DNA from: VXYK01 sp965221585
Lineage (GTDB): Bacteria; Actinomycetota; Acidimicrobiia; Acidimicrobiales; Aldehydirespiratoraceae
Direction of reading: 5' to 3'
DNA length: 64,000 nucleotides
NCBI GenBank assembly: GCA_965221585.1
Contig: OZ244898.1
Span: 1,674,001 to 1,738,000 of the forward strand
A program made the position numbers and the translations under genes. Below, one piece after another: positions 16,877 to 24,505 of the stretch. Below the pieces are notes generated by a model. The model was given only the letters and a program-made list of their open reading frames with translations. It made no database searches and was not told the origin of the DNA. Position 1 is the stretch's first letter. Every line of letters begins with the position of its first letter.

Positions 16877-17488
16877 ATGGATCAGATGCGTTTGGTGCTG
16901 GCGTCGGGGTCGCCGCGTCGCCGAGAGTTGCTGCGAGGGCTCGGCCTGGTCTTCTCGGTTTGTCCTGCCGACATCGATGAGACCCCCATCCAAGCAGAGG
17001 AACCAGCGCAGTATGTGAAGCGCTTGGCCACCGAGAAGGCAGAGGCGCTCGCCGCGGCGGGCACCACGGTCATCGCTGCGGACACCGTCGTGGTCATCGA
17101 CTCGCAGATACTCGGCAAGCCGAACGACCGTGCCCACGCCGTGGAGACGCTCTCGGCGCTCGCCAACCGAACCCACGAGGTGTACACCGGGGTTGCGGTG
17201 GTCGCCGAGCCGGACAACGCTGAGCGCCGCTGGGCTTCAGGCATCGAGATCACCAAGGTCACAATGGCTGAGATCCCCGCGGAGAGGATCGAATCCTTCC
17301 TCGACGTCGGCGAGTACGCGGACAAGGCCGGAAGCTACGCGCTCTTGGGTTCGAGTTCGATATTCGCCGACCACATCGAAGGGTCGGTCAGTAATGTGGT
17401 CGGCCTTCCGCTCCCGTTGACAGACCGCCTCTGCGCGCAGATCGATGTCGACCTGCTGGCGTTTCGAGAACCCCACCGAACGACATGA
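16877..17488 (+). CDS. maf: Maf-like nucleotide pyrophosphatase
   Basis: House-cleaning nucleoside triphosphate pyrophosphatase of the Maf/HAM1 type that hydrolyses non-canonical or modified nucleotides. Signatures: LVLASGSPRRRELLRGLGL at the N-terminus, the central VIAADTVVVIDSQILGKP with the catalytic Asp, and GEYADKAGSYALLG. The ATG at 16877 gives 203 residues, the usual size; a second ATG three codons later is possible. A CACAAT hexamer lies 6 nt upstream of the ATG, so the transcript may be leaderless. The stop codon overlaps a mini-ORF leading into the dus gene. Confidence 0.93.
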   Translation: MDQMRLVLASGSPRRRELLRGLGLVFSVCPADIDETPIQAEEPAQYVKRLATEKAEALAAAGTTVIAADTVVVIDSQILGKPNDRAHAVETLSALANRTHEVYTGVAVVAEPDNAERRWASGIEITKVTMAEIPAERIESFLDVGEYADKAGSYALLGSSSIFADHIEGSVSNVVGLPLPLTDRLCAQIDVDLLAFREPHRTT

Positions 17489-17515
17489 CCGACACAACGA
17501 CATGACCGACACGAC
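17481..17515 (+). repeat. Short tandem repeat forming a stop/start relay between maf and dus
   Basis: CGACATGACCGACAC occurs at 17481 and again at 17499. It yields ATG 17485 overlapping the maf TGA (ATGA), a six-codon frame MTDTTT, and its TGA 17503-17505 overlapping the dus ATG 17502 (ATGA again). Confidence 0.7.
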
Positions 17516-18692
17516 CGACATATCTGTGGCTGCTTCCGCCTCACTGGAGCCTCCGGCCGCCGACGGTGAATTCGCGCCAGTACATATTGGCTCGTTGAAG
17601 GTGTGGCCGCCGGTCGTGCTCGCCCCCATGGCAGGGGTCACCAACGCCCCGTTTCGAACGCTCTGCCGCCGTTACGGAGCGGGCCTCTACGTGAACCAGA
17701 TGATCACCGCCCGCGCGATCGTCGAGAACAACGCAAAGAGCCTCAGAATGGCTGCGTTCGCGCCCGGCGAATGGCCCCGCAGCATCCAGCTGTACGGAAC
17801 CGACGCCTATTCGATGCGGGAGGCGACCCGCCGACTTGTCGGCGACTTGGGCATCGAGCACATCGACATCAACTTCGGCTGTCCGATGAAGAAGGTGACA
17901 CGGCACGGGGGTGGGGCAGCCCTGCCCTGGAAGCGTTCGCTGTGCCGTTCGATCGTCCGCGCCACGGTCGGCGCGGCGGGGGACGTACCGGTGACACTCA
18001 AGTTCCGGGTCGGTATCGACGACTCGACCACTACCTTCCTGGACACCGCCCGGATAGCCCAGGACGAGGGCTGCCGCGCCGTCGCTCTCCACGCCCGGAC
18101 CGCCAGCCAGCTCTACAGCGGAGCGGCCGACTGGGGACGCATCGCCGAGCTCAAGTCTGTGGTGACGGAGATTCCGGTTTTCGGAAACGGCGACATCTGG
18201 GAGGCCGACGACGCGCTCAGAATGATGCGCACAACGGGTGCCGACGGTGTTGTCGTGGGCCGCGGCTGTCTGGGTCGGCCCTGGATCTTCGAAGACCTGG
18301 CACGTGTCTTCGAAGGAAGGCTGGTCGCCGGCCGCCCCAACCTCGGCAAGGTGGTCGACGGCATGGTCGAACACGCAGACCTGCTCTGCGAGTGGATGGG
18401 TGAACCGTCGGGAATACGCGACTTCCGCAAACACACCGGCTGGTACCTCAAGGGTTTCGCGATCGGCAGCGAGGTCCGTCGCAGGCTCAACCAGATCGGC
18501 TCGTTGGCTGAGTTGAGGTCACTGCTCGACGGGCTGGACCCGACACAGCCGTTCCCGGAAGGCGGTATGCGCATGGTTCGGGGGCACCACGGCACGGCGC
18601 GCAATGTCCATCTGCCCCAGGGATGGCTCGACGATCGAGACGACGAGCCGCTGCTGGGTGCGGGAGCGGCACAACTCGTAAGCGGCGGTTGA
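17502..18692 (+). CDS. dusB: tRNA-dihydrouridine synthase (DusB-like)
   Basis: FMN-dependent NADPH reductase that reduces uridines to dihydrouridine in tRNA. The FMN-barrel start VVLAPMAGVTNAPFRTLCRR is at residues 38-57, with the catalytic Cys127 in INFGCPMKKVTRHGGGAAL, followed by HARTASQLYSGAADW and GNGDIWEADDALRMM. At 396 residues it carries the C-terminal helical tRNA-binding domain. The ATG at 17502 is chosen because the family N-terminus follows directly; it overlaps the stop of a six-codon mini-ORF, so translation may be coupled to maf. Which tRNA position is modified is not shown. Confidence 0.93.
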   Translation: MTDTTDISVAASASLEPPAADGEFAPVHIGSLKVWPPVVLAPMAGVTNAPFRTLCRRYGAGLYVNQMITARAIVENNAKSLRMAAFAPGEWPRSIQLYGTDAYSMREATRRLVGDLGIEHIDINFGCPMKKVTRHGGGAALPWKRSLCRSIVRATVGAAGDVPVTLKFRVGIDDSTTTFLDTARIAQDEGCRAVALHARTASQLYSGAADWGRIAELKSVVTEIPVFGNGDIWEADDALRMMRTTGADGVVVGRGCLGRPWIFEDLARVFEGRLVAGRPNLGKVVDGMVEHADLLCEWMGEPSGIRDFRKHTGWYLKGFAIGSEVRRRLNQIGSLAELRSLLDGLDPTQPFPEGGMRMVRGHHGTARNVHLPQGWLDDRDDEPLLGAGAAQLVSGG

Positions 18693-18704
18693 CCGACGGC
18701 TGCG

Positions 18705-18748
18705 CCCCGCAGTGCGCCGATCAGGGCTCCCCGCAGTCAGCCGATCAG
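18705..18748. repeat. Imperfect 20-bp direct repeat between dus and cobO
   Basis: CCCCGCAGTGCGCCGATCAG (18705-18724) and CCCCGCAGTCAGCCGATCAG (18729-18748) match at 18 of 20 bases; the second runs into the cobO stop. The intergenic gap between these convergent genes shows no U-tract terminator. Confidence 0.7.
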
Positions 18749-19326
18749 AAGTCGATGCCCTTCTTTGCGACAACGCCGGCGTCGTAGGCGTGCTTGGTCT
18801 TCACCATCTCCGTGGCCGTGTCGGCCATCTCGACCATCCAGTCGGGCGCATCCCGGCCGGTGAGCACCAGCGAAACCCCCGCGGGCCGGTTCTCGAAGGT
18901 CGCGGCGACCTCCTCGGCATCGAGCCAACCCCAGTTGAGCGGATAGGTGATCTCGTCGAAGACCACCAGCCGATATCGACCCGACTCCACGATCTCCTTG
19001 CCGTGGCGCCAAGCTTCCCTGGCTTCGGCCTCATCCTTGGTCAGGTCGTCGCTGTCCCAGGTGAAGCCGTCCCCCAGTGACCACATGTCTATGCCGAGCG
19101 ACTCGGCCATCATCTGCTCGCCGGTAACCCAGTCCTCGGACTTTAGGAACTGCACGACCGCGACCGGCCACTGCCGCGCCCGAGCCCGCAGAGCGACCCC
19201 GAAGGCTGCCGACGACTTGCCCTTGCCGTCGCCGGTATTGAGCACCACGAGACTCTTCGCCACACGCAGCCCATCGGGGCGGGGATCATCAGTCGGCGGT
19301 TCTGCGGCGCTGGGGGTATCAGTCAC
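18745..19326 (-). CDS. cobO: Cob(I)yrinic acid a,c-diamide adenosyltransferase
   Basis: ATP:corrinoid adenosyltransferase (CobA/CobO type) that attaches the 5'-deoxyadenosyl group in cobalamin synthesis or salvage; cytosolic. The P-loop TGDGKGKSS is at residues 31-39, followed by AVVQFLKSEDWVTGE and VVFDEITYPLNWGWLD. Length 193 residues is normal. It starts with GTG at 19326 overlapping the stop of the ABC ATPase by 4 nt (GTGA), so the two are translationally coupled. No corrin-ring biosynthesis genes are nearby, which suits salvage of imported corrinoid. Confidence 0.95.
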   Translation of the reverse strand: MTDTPSAAEPPTDDPRPDGLRVAKSLVVLNTGDGKGKSSAAFGVALRARARQWPVAVVQFLKSEDWVTGEQMMAESLGIDMWSLGDGFTWDSDDLTKDEAEAREAWRHGKEIVESGRYRLVVFDEITYPLNWGWLDAEEVAATFENRPAGVSLVLTGRDAPDWMVEMADTATEMVKTKHAYDAGVVAKKGIDF

Positions 19327-20138
19327 GGTGCCTCCTCTGCGGGTCGGTGGGCCACCGGAACGATCACCGGGCCGGCCGGGTCGTCGATGATGCGAACGGT
19401 GGCACGGAAGTGCTCTGCGATCAAGGATACGGTCAGGACCTCCGCAGGTTCGCCGGTCACGGCTACCTCTCCGTGCGACAGCACCGCGATCCGTTCGCCG
19501 TAGCGGGCCGCGAGGGTCAGATCATGAAGCGTCGCCAGCACTGTCAAGCCTCGCTCGTGACGCAACTCGTCGATGAGGTCGAGCACATCTTGCTGGTGTC
19601 CCAGGTCCAGGGCAGTGGTCGGTTCGTCCAGCAACAGGATCGGAGTCTCTTGCGCCAACGCTCGAGCCATCACCACACGTTGGCGTTCACCTCCGGAAAG
19701 GGTGTTTACCTCGCGGTCGGCGAATCCGTGGAGGTCCAGCCGGTCGAGCACCGTTGCGGCAACGGTCAGGTCGTACTCGCTGTCGCCTGCGAAAGCTCCG
19801 CGATGCGGGGTCCGGCCGAGCAGCACGTAGTCGATAACCGCCATGCCGGGTGGTATCACCGGCACTTGGGGCACGTAGGCGATCATCCGGGCTCGGCTTG
19901 CGCCGCCCGCGGGGTCCAGGCCGTCGATGTCGATCGTTCCCCGGTAGTCGACCGAACCCAGGATGCAGCGCAGCAGAGTCGTCTTGCCCGCCCCGTTGGC
20001 ACCGATGACGTTGAGCCACTCCCCCCGCTCAAGTTCGAGGTCGACGTTGGTCAGCACATCCTTGTTGCCCAAGCGCGCCGAGAGAGCCTCGATCGAGATC
20101 GCCCTCGATCGGCAGGGACGAGTTTCAAGCACAGGCAT
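19323..20138 (-). CDS. FecE/BtuD-type ABC transporter ATP-binding protein
   Basis: Cytoplasmic ATPase of a FecCD-type importer for cobalamin, siderophore or haem. Walker A is VIGANGAGKTTLL, the Q-loop region is ARMIAYVPQVPVIPP, the ABC signature is NTLSGGERQRV, and Walker B is PILLLDEPTTALDLGHQQ. Coupling to cobO by a 4-nt overlap makes corrinoid uptake (BtuD role) the best guess. No permease or binding protein is present in the window. The ATG at 20138 overlaps the nitronate monooxygenase stop by 14 nt, with a GGAG 8 nt upstream. Length 271 residues. Confidence 0.88.
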   Translation of the reverse strand: MPVLETRPCRSRAISIEALSARLGNKDVLTNVDLELERGEWLNVIGANGAGKTTLLRCILGSVDYRGTIDIDGLDPAGGASRARMIAYVPQVPVIPPGMAVIDYVLLGRTPHRGAFAGDSEYDLTVAATVLDRLDLHGFADREVNTLSGGERQRVVMARALAQETPILLLDEPTTALDLGHQQDVLDLIDELRHERGLTVLATLHDLTLAARYGERIAVLSHGEVAVTGEPAEVLTVSLIAEHFRATVRIIDDPAGPVIVPVAHRPAEEAP

Positions 20139-21198
20139 CGAACCGCTCCCGTGCTTGGGAGACGATCCGCGAGATCAGCTCTTCGCAGCTCGGCAGGTCC
20201 TCTACGACTCCGACGCATTGTCCGGTGGGGAGTATTCCTACCTCGAGTCGCCCCTCCACCATCGTCGCCCGGGTCAACATCGCCGCGTTGGCGGCCATGG
20301 CGACCTGCGACCAGGTGAGGTCCTGGTTCTTCTTCATCGCCAGACCCTCTTTGAGCAGGTTGCGAAGCGAAGTCTCGGTGAGTCTGCGAAAGCGGAGTGC
20401 ATTGAGCGCGGCGCGGGGGAGTTTGAGCATTCCCGTGCGTTCCAGCGTGTCGATCACCTCAGTCCGAATGACGCGCTGAGGAGCTCCGTCGATCGCAGTC
20501 GAGACCACCGTCTGAGTGACCGCGGTTTCGAGGTACACCGATTTGACCTCGTCAGGCACACGGCTGTCGGCGGTCAGCAGGAACCGCGTGCCCATGGCGA
20601 TGCCGTCGGCGCCCCATGCCAGCGCCGCAGCCAGGCCTCGGCCATCGTGAAAACCCCCGGCGGCGATCACCGGAACGTCGACCGCGTCCAGCACTTGCGG
20701 CAGCAGCAGCGAGGTCGGCACGGTGCCGGTGTGTCCACCCCCTTCGCTCCCCTGGCAGAGGATTGCGTCGACTCCCCATTCGGCCACCTTCTCGGCATGG
20801 CGGCGGGCCCCGACAGTGGGCATCACGACCACCCCGTTGTCCTTCAGTCTTGCCACCATGTCGGGCCGCGGGGCCTGGGCGAAACTGGCGACCTTCACCT
20901 TCTCGGCGATCAGATGGTCGACCCGCTCGCCGACGTCGGTCGCGTCGGTGCGCAGGTTCACCCCGAAGGGACGATCCGTTCGCGTCTTCACCTCGCGGAT
21001 CGCCGCTTTCATCTCCTCGAGAGTCATGGTGGCCGCGGCCAGGACGCCCAGAGCGCCGGCGTTGGCGGTCCCCGTGACCAGCGACGGTCCCGCAACCCAT
21101 CCCATGCCCGTTTGCACGATCGGGTATTCGACCCCGAACAGTGCAGTCGCGGCCGTGGAGAGACGAGGGTCACAAGCATCCGACATCTCTGGATCCAT
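20125..21198 (-). CDS. Nitronate monooxygenase / 2-nitropropane dioxygenase family protein
   Basis: FMN TIM-barrel enzyme. Motifs include YPIVQTGMGWVAGPSLVTGT at the N-terminus, the FMN-binding ILCQGSEGGGHTGTVPTSLL in the middle and PVIAAGGFHDGRGLAAALAW followed by GADGIAMGTRFLLTADS. At 357 residues it is normal length. Family members oxidise alkyl nitronates or act as enoyl-reductase-like flavoproteins, and true substrates are usually unknown. TAGGGT 6 nt before the ATG suggests a leaderless transcript that continues through the ABC ATPase and cobO; a functional link among the three is not obvious. Confidence 0.85.
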   Translation of the reverse strand: MDPEMSDACDPRLSTAATALFGVEYPIVQTGMGWVAGPSLVTGTANAGALGVLAAATMTLEEMKAAIREVKTRTDRPFGVNLRTDATDVGERVDHLIAEKVKVASFAQAPRPDMVARLKDNGVVVMPTVGARRHAEKVAEWGVDAILCQGSEGGGHTGTVPTSLLLPQVLDAVDVPVIAAGGFHDGRGLAAALAWGADGIAMGTRFLLTADSRVPDEVKSVYLETAVTQTVVSTAIDGAPQRVIRTEVIDTLERTGMLKLPRAALNALRFRRLTETSLRNLLKEGLAMKKNQDLTWSQVAMAANAAMLTRATMVEGRLEVGILPTGQCVGVVEDLPSCEELISRIVSQARERFDACA

Positions 21199-21204
21199 CC
21201 GGCC

Positions 21205-21210
21205 ACCCTA
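21205..21210 (-). promoter_or_regulatory. -10 element of the nitronate monooxygenase operon
   Basis: Minus-strand TAGGGT ends 6 nt before ATG 21198. The remaining gap to selD (21211-21401) holds no recognisable RNA gene; a TAAGGT at 21359-21364 could serve as the selD -10. Confidence 0.45.
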
Positions 21211-21401
21211 GGGCCAAAGGAGCGCAAGAGGGCGAGCGAATTGACCCCGCACCGGGTCCCATCGAACTAGCCCGTGGCCCGAGCGGCCCGTGAACGAAGT
21301 GAACAAGAGCGGGAAACAACAGGTCTCGGCGCGCCACGATATTCGGTCCGCGAACGTTCTAAGGTACGCACATCGGATGTTCGACCGGAAGGAGGCAGCG
21401 G

Positions 21402-22445
21402 ATGACTCGGAGACTCACTGAGTTCAGTCACGGAGCTGGTTGAGGCTGCAAACTCGCTCCCGGCGAGCTGGCGCAGGTCGTGCGCCAACTGTCAGATACC
21501 GAGAGCCCCGACCTGCTGGTCGGGGCGCTCAGCGGCGACGATGCCGCCGTCTGGCGCCTGACCGACGAACGCGCCCTCGTCGTCACCGCCGATTTCATCA
21601 CCCCTGTAGTGGACGACCCTTTCAACTGGGGTCAGGTGGCCGCCGCCAACTCGGTCTCCGATGTCTACGCGATGGGAGGCCGCCCGCTGCTGGCATTGAA
21701 CCTCGTGTGCTGGAACACCGATGAACTGCCCGGAGAACAACTCCAGGAGGTGCTCTCGGGCGGGCACGACATCGCCAACAGGTGCGGCTTCGTCGTCGCG
21801 GGAGGACACACCGTCGACGATCCCGAACCCAAGTACGGAATGGCGGTGATCGGCGAGGTGCACCCGGACAGGATGCTGACCAATGCAGGGTTCCTTGCCG
21901 GGCAGACGCTGATCCTCACCAAACCGTTGGGGATCGGCGTGATCACCACCGGTCTCAAATGGGGCCGCGCCGACGCCCAGGTTGTGGCCGCTGCGGTAGC
22001 CTCGATGACCGCCACCAACGCCGCCGCATCCGAGATCGCCGTCGCCTGCGGAGCCACCGGCGCCACCGACGTAACCGGATTCGGCCTGCTCGGCCACGGT
22101 GGGCGGGCCGCTCAGGAGTCCGCTGTCGACCTGGAGATCATCGTCGACGACGTGCCGATCATCGACGGCGCCAGGGAACTGGCGTCCTCCGGCGTGGTGC
22201 CTTCGGGCACGGGGCGCAACCTCGGCTGGATAGACGACCGCGTCGACCGGGGCAGCGGAGTCGACGAGTTGGACGTGACGCTACTCGCCGACGCGCAGAC
22301 CTCTGGTGGGCTGGTGTTCGGTGTCGACCAAGCTCAGGCCTCGAGGGCGCTCGACTCGCTGCTGTCGTCGGGGCACACAGCCGCTGCCATCGGCACCGTG
22401 CATGAGGGCACAGGCGAGATCCTTCTTAGGTCTCGCGGCGCTTAA
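21402..22445 (+). CDS. selD: Selenide, water dikinase, itself a selenoprotein (TGA 21441-21443 = Sec14)
   Basis: Makes selenophosphate from selenide and ATP for selenocysteine and selenouridine synthesis. A standard ORF call begins at GTG 21480 and lacks the active site. Reading from ATG 21402, which has a strong GGAAGGAGG 8 nt upstream, gives MTRRLTEFSHGAG, then TGA, then GCKLAPGELAQ, joining the downstream frame without a shift. This is the SelD motif SHGAG(C/U)GCK, so TGA encodes selenocysteine at residue 14, beside Cys16 and the catalytic Lys17. The rest is canonical: GDDAAVW, VTADFITPVVDDPFNWGQ, AAANSVSDVYAMGG and AGGHTVDDPEPKYG. Total length 347 residues. A SECIS-like hairpin follows the TGA. 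selA, selB and tRNA-Sec must lie elsewhere in the genome. Confidence 0.93.
21465..21491 (+). promoter_or_regulatory. Candidate bacterial SECIS hairpin in selD
   Basis: A perfect 7-bp stem TGGCGCA (21469-21475) / TGCGCCA (21481-21487) closes a five-base loop GGTCG. The loop starts 32 nt after the TGA and begins with GGU, as expected for SelB recognition. Two further pairs (G21467-C21489, A21466-T21490) can form below a mismatch. Confidence 0.75.
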
Positions 22446-22455
22446 CGACTGCTGG

Positions 22456-23241
22456 TCAGGTGCGCTCGAAGATGTTGGACAGGCCGCCGATCACCGATCC
22501 CTCACCGTCGGAACCACCGGGCTGGAGGTTGGCCAGCACCCGGTCAGCAAGACGGTTGAACGGTAGGGACTGAAGCCAGACATCACCTACGCCGGTGAGG
22601 GTGGCCAAGAACATTCCTTCGCCACCGAACACCATCGACTTGAGGTTGCCTGCCCGTTCGATCGAGTACTGAATCTGAGGCTGGAATGCGACGAGGCAAC
22701 CGGTGTCGACCCTCAACGTCTCCCCCTGCAAGCGCTTGCGCACAATGGTTCCGCCCGCATGCAGGAAGGCCAGGCCGTCGCCGGAGATGTCCTGGAGGAT
22801 GAAACCCTCTCCGCCGAACAGTCCCGTGCCCAACTTCTTGTTGAACGCGATGTCGAGCTTGGTTCCCGAGGCCGCGCACAGGAAGGCGTCCTTCTGAGCC
22901 AGGATCCGGCCACCCGCGGCACCGAGGTCGACCGGCAGGACCTTGCCTGGGTACGGGGCTGCCATAGCCACCTTCTGGCGGCCGGAGGGCGCTGCATTGA
23001 TGAAGTGAGTCAAGAACAACGACTCTCCAGTGATACCTCTCTTGGCGGCCGACTTCAGCTTCGACCATTTGCCTTCATCGGCGTTCGAGCCATCACCCAT
23101 CTTCGACTCGAAGGAAATACCCTGTTCGATGTACATCATGGCTCCCGCCTCGGCGATCACCACCTCGCCCGGGTCGAGTTCGATCTCCACAAACTGAAGG
23201 TCGTCTCCATGGATCTGGTAGTCGATTTCGTGGCTCTGCAT
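22456..23241 (-). CDS. AIM24 / TIGR00266 family protein
   Basis: Conserved beta-rich protein of unknown biochemical role, related to mitochondrial AIM24. Characteristic segments are IELDPGEVVIAEAGAMMYIE, GITGESLFLTHFIN, PGKVLPVDL, GLFGGEGFILQDISGDGLAF and VDTGCLVAFQPQIQYSIERA, ending with GGSDGEGSVIGGL. The ATG at 23241 has AGGAG 7 nt upstream and gives 261 residues; the longer frame is rejected. No signal peptide or membrane helix. It is convergent with selD (10-nt gap) and lies downstream of the MFS gene on the same strand. Confidence 0.88.
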   Translation of the reverse strand: MQSHEIDYQIHGDDLQFVEIELDPGEVVIAEAGAMMYIEQGISFESKMGDGSNADEGKWSKLKSAAKRGITGESLFLTHFINAAPSGRQKVAMAAPYPGKVLPVDLGAAGGRILAQKDAFLCAASGTKLDIAFNKKLGTGLFGGEGFILQDISGDGLAFLHAGGTIVRKRLQGETLRVDTGCLVAFQPQIQYSIERAGNLKSMVFGGEGMFLATLTGVGDVWLQSLPFNRLADRVLANLQPGGSDGEGSVIGGLSNIFERT

Positions 23242-23311
23242 CCGAGTCTCCTGTCTTTGAGTTGGCTGCCCGCGCGACATCATCGCACAAACGGCGCGCC
23301 GATTAGGTCAT

Positions 23312-24502
23312 TCAGGCATCCGATGGCAATTCCGCACGCACAGCCGAGCGGTCCAGGGCGAGCGACGCAGCTATCAACACCATCATCGCAACGGCTGCGG
23401 TCGTGTACAGCAGCTTCGGACCGTTCGACTCGTAGAGCACGCCGGAGACATAGGCAACCACCCCCGACACCAGGGTTCCGATTCCCGAGAACAAGCCTTG
23501 ACCTGCTGCAAGTTGATCCTCCGGACTGGCTGTTGCGATCGCCACCTGGTTGGCCGGCAACGTGAAGGCGTCGGCCACTGCGTGAACCAGAGAGATCAGC
23601 AACACCGGCCACAACAGGTCGATCCATCCGTAGAGGGCGGTGCAGACCGCGGCCACAGTTATCGACTTGCCGACGATTGCTGAATGACCGAGCTTTTGGG
23701 TCAGGCGGCCCCCGGTGGGCGCCAGAACGATCATCGGGACCGTGAACAGGCTGAGTGAGACTCCCACAAGCCAGGTCTCCGCGCCCAGGTCATCGAGCAG
23801 CACTGCCCAGGTCGTCTCAAAATACGCGATCGTCAGATAGAAGGCGACCCCGGCCAGCAGGGCTGAGCGGATCCTCGGGTTCTGCAACAGCGACCAGATC
23901 TCGTAGCGGTGTGAACCGTTGGTGCCGGAACGCAGATCGAGCCGGGCCAGCCAGAGCAGCATCGCGGCGTTGGCGACGCCCAGGGCGATAAAGGGCAGTC
24001 TCAGCCCTCCCAGCTCGACCATCACAGCAGCAGACGCTGGACCCAGCACGAAGCCTGCAACCTCAACAGCCGTCAGACGGCCGAGGTTCTGGCCCACATG
24101 TTCGGGGTCGCGAACGATGATCAACCGCCGCATCGCCGGCGAGACCGCTCCCGCGCTGAACCCGAAGAGCACCCGAGACGCCACGAAGGCCCAGAGTTGG
24201 GTGGCCCAGACCATGCCGAACATCGAGACCGCGGCCAGCGCCACTCCCGCGGGGATCATCTGTGCGGTCCGTCCCCGGTCCGCGAGCGGGGCGAGAGCAA
24301 CCTGCGCGGCGAACCCGGCCAGGAATCCGGCTGCGGTGATTATCCCGAGTTGGCTCTCGGAGAAGCCGAACTCGTTCCGGAACTCGGCGAGCAGGGTCAG
24401 CACCGAGCCGTAACCCATGATCAGCACCGCGGTGACCACATAGTACGGGATGTACGGGTCGCGCGTTATCGAATTGGCGGACCGAGACACGCTGGACGCC
24501 AA
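23312..24502 (-). CDS. MFS transporter
   Basis: Major facilitator superfamily membrane protein with about 12 hydrophobic helices over 396 residues. The loop motif between helices 2 and 3 is PLADRGRTAQMIP, and the second half has the matching PTGGRLTQKLGH. It starts at TTG 24502 just beyond the acyl-CoA dehydrogenase stop (24506); a GTG four codons in is an alternative. No substrate can be assigned. Co-orientation and a 3-nt gap from the acyl-CoA dehydrogenase suggest one transcript with the amidohydrolase and dehydrogenase, hinting at uptake or efflux of the same compound class (inference). Confidence 0.85.
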   Translation of the reverse strand: MASSVSRSANSITRDPYIPYYVVTAVLIMGYGSVLTLLAEFRNEFGFSESQLGIITAAGFLAGFAAQVALAPLADRGRTAQMIPAGVALAAVSMFGMVWATQLWAFVASRVLFGFSAGAVSPAMRRLIIVRDPEHVGQNLGRLTAVEVAGFVLGPASAAVMVELGGLRLPFIALGVANAAMLLWLARLDLRSGTNGSHRYEIWSLLQNPRIRSALLAGVAFYLTIAYFETTWAVLLDDLGAETWLVGVSLSLFTVPMIVLAPTGGRLTQKLGHSAIVGKSITVAAVCTALYGWIDLLWPVLLISLVHAVADAFTLPANQVAIATASPEDQLAAGQGLFSGIGTLVSGVVAYVSGVLYESNGPKLLYTTAAVAMMVLIAASLALDRSAVRAELPSDA

Positions 24503-24505
24503 CTC

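Noticed and set aside
21211..21401. Possible tRNA-Sec gene in the gap before selD
   Set aside because: No acceptor stem, T-loop (GTTCGA context) or TCA anticodon loop could be assembled; the gap is probably only promoter and leader.
21480..22445. selD starting at GTG 21480
   Set aside because: This start lacks the active-site motif; reading from ATG 21402 through TGA as Sec restores SHGAG-U-GCK and has a strong Shine-Dalgarno.
22446..22455. Terminator between selD and the AIM24-like gene
   Set aside because: Only 10 nt separate the convergent stops and no stem-loop with T-tract is present.
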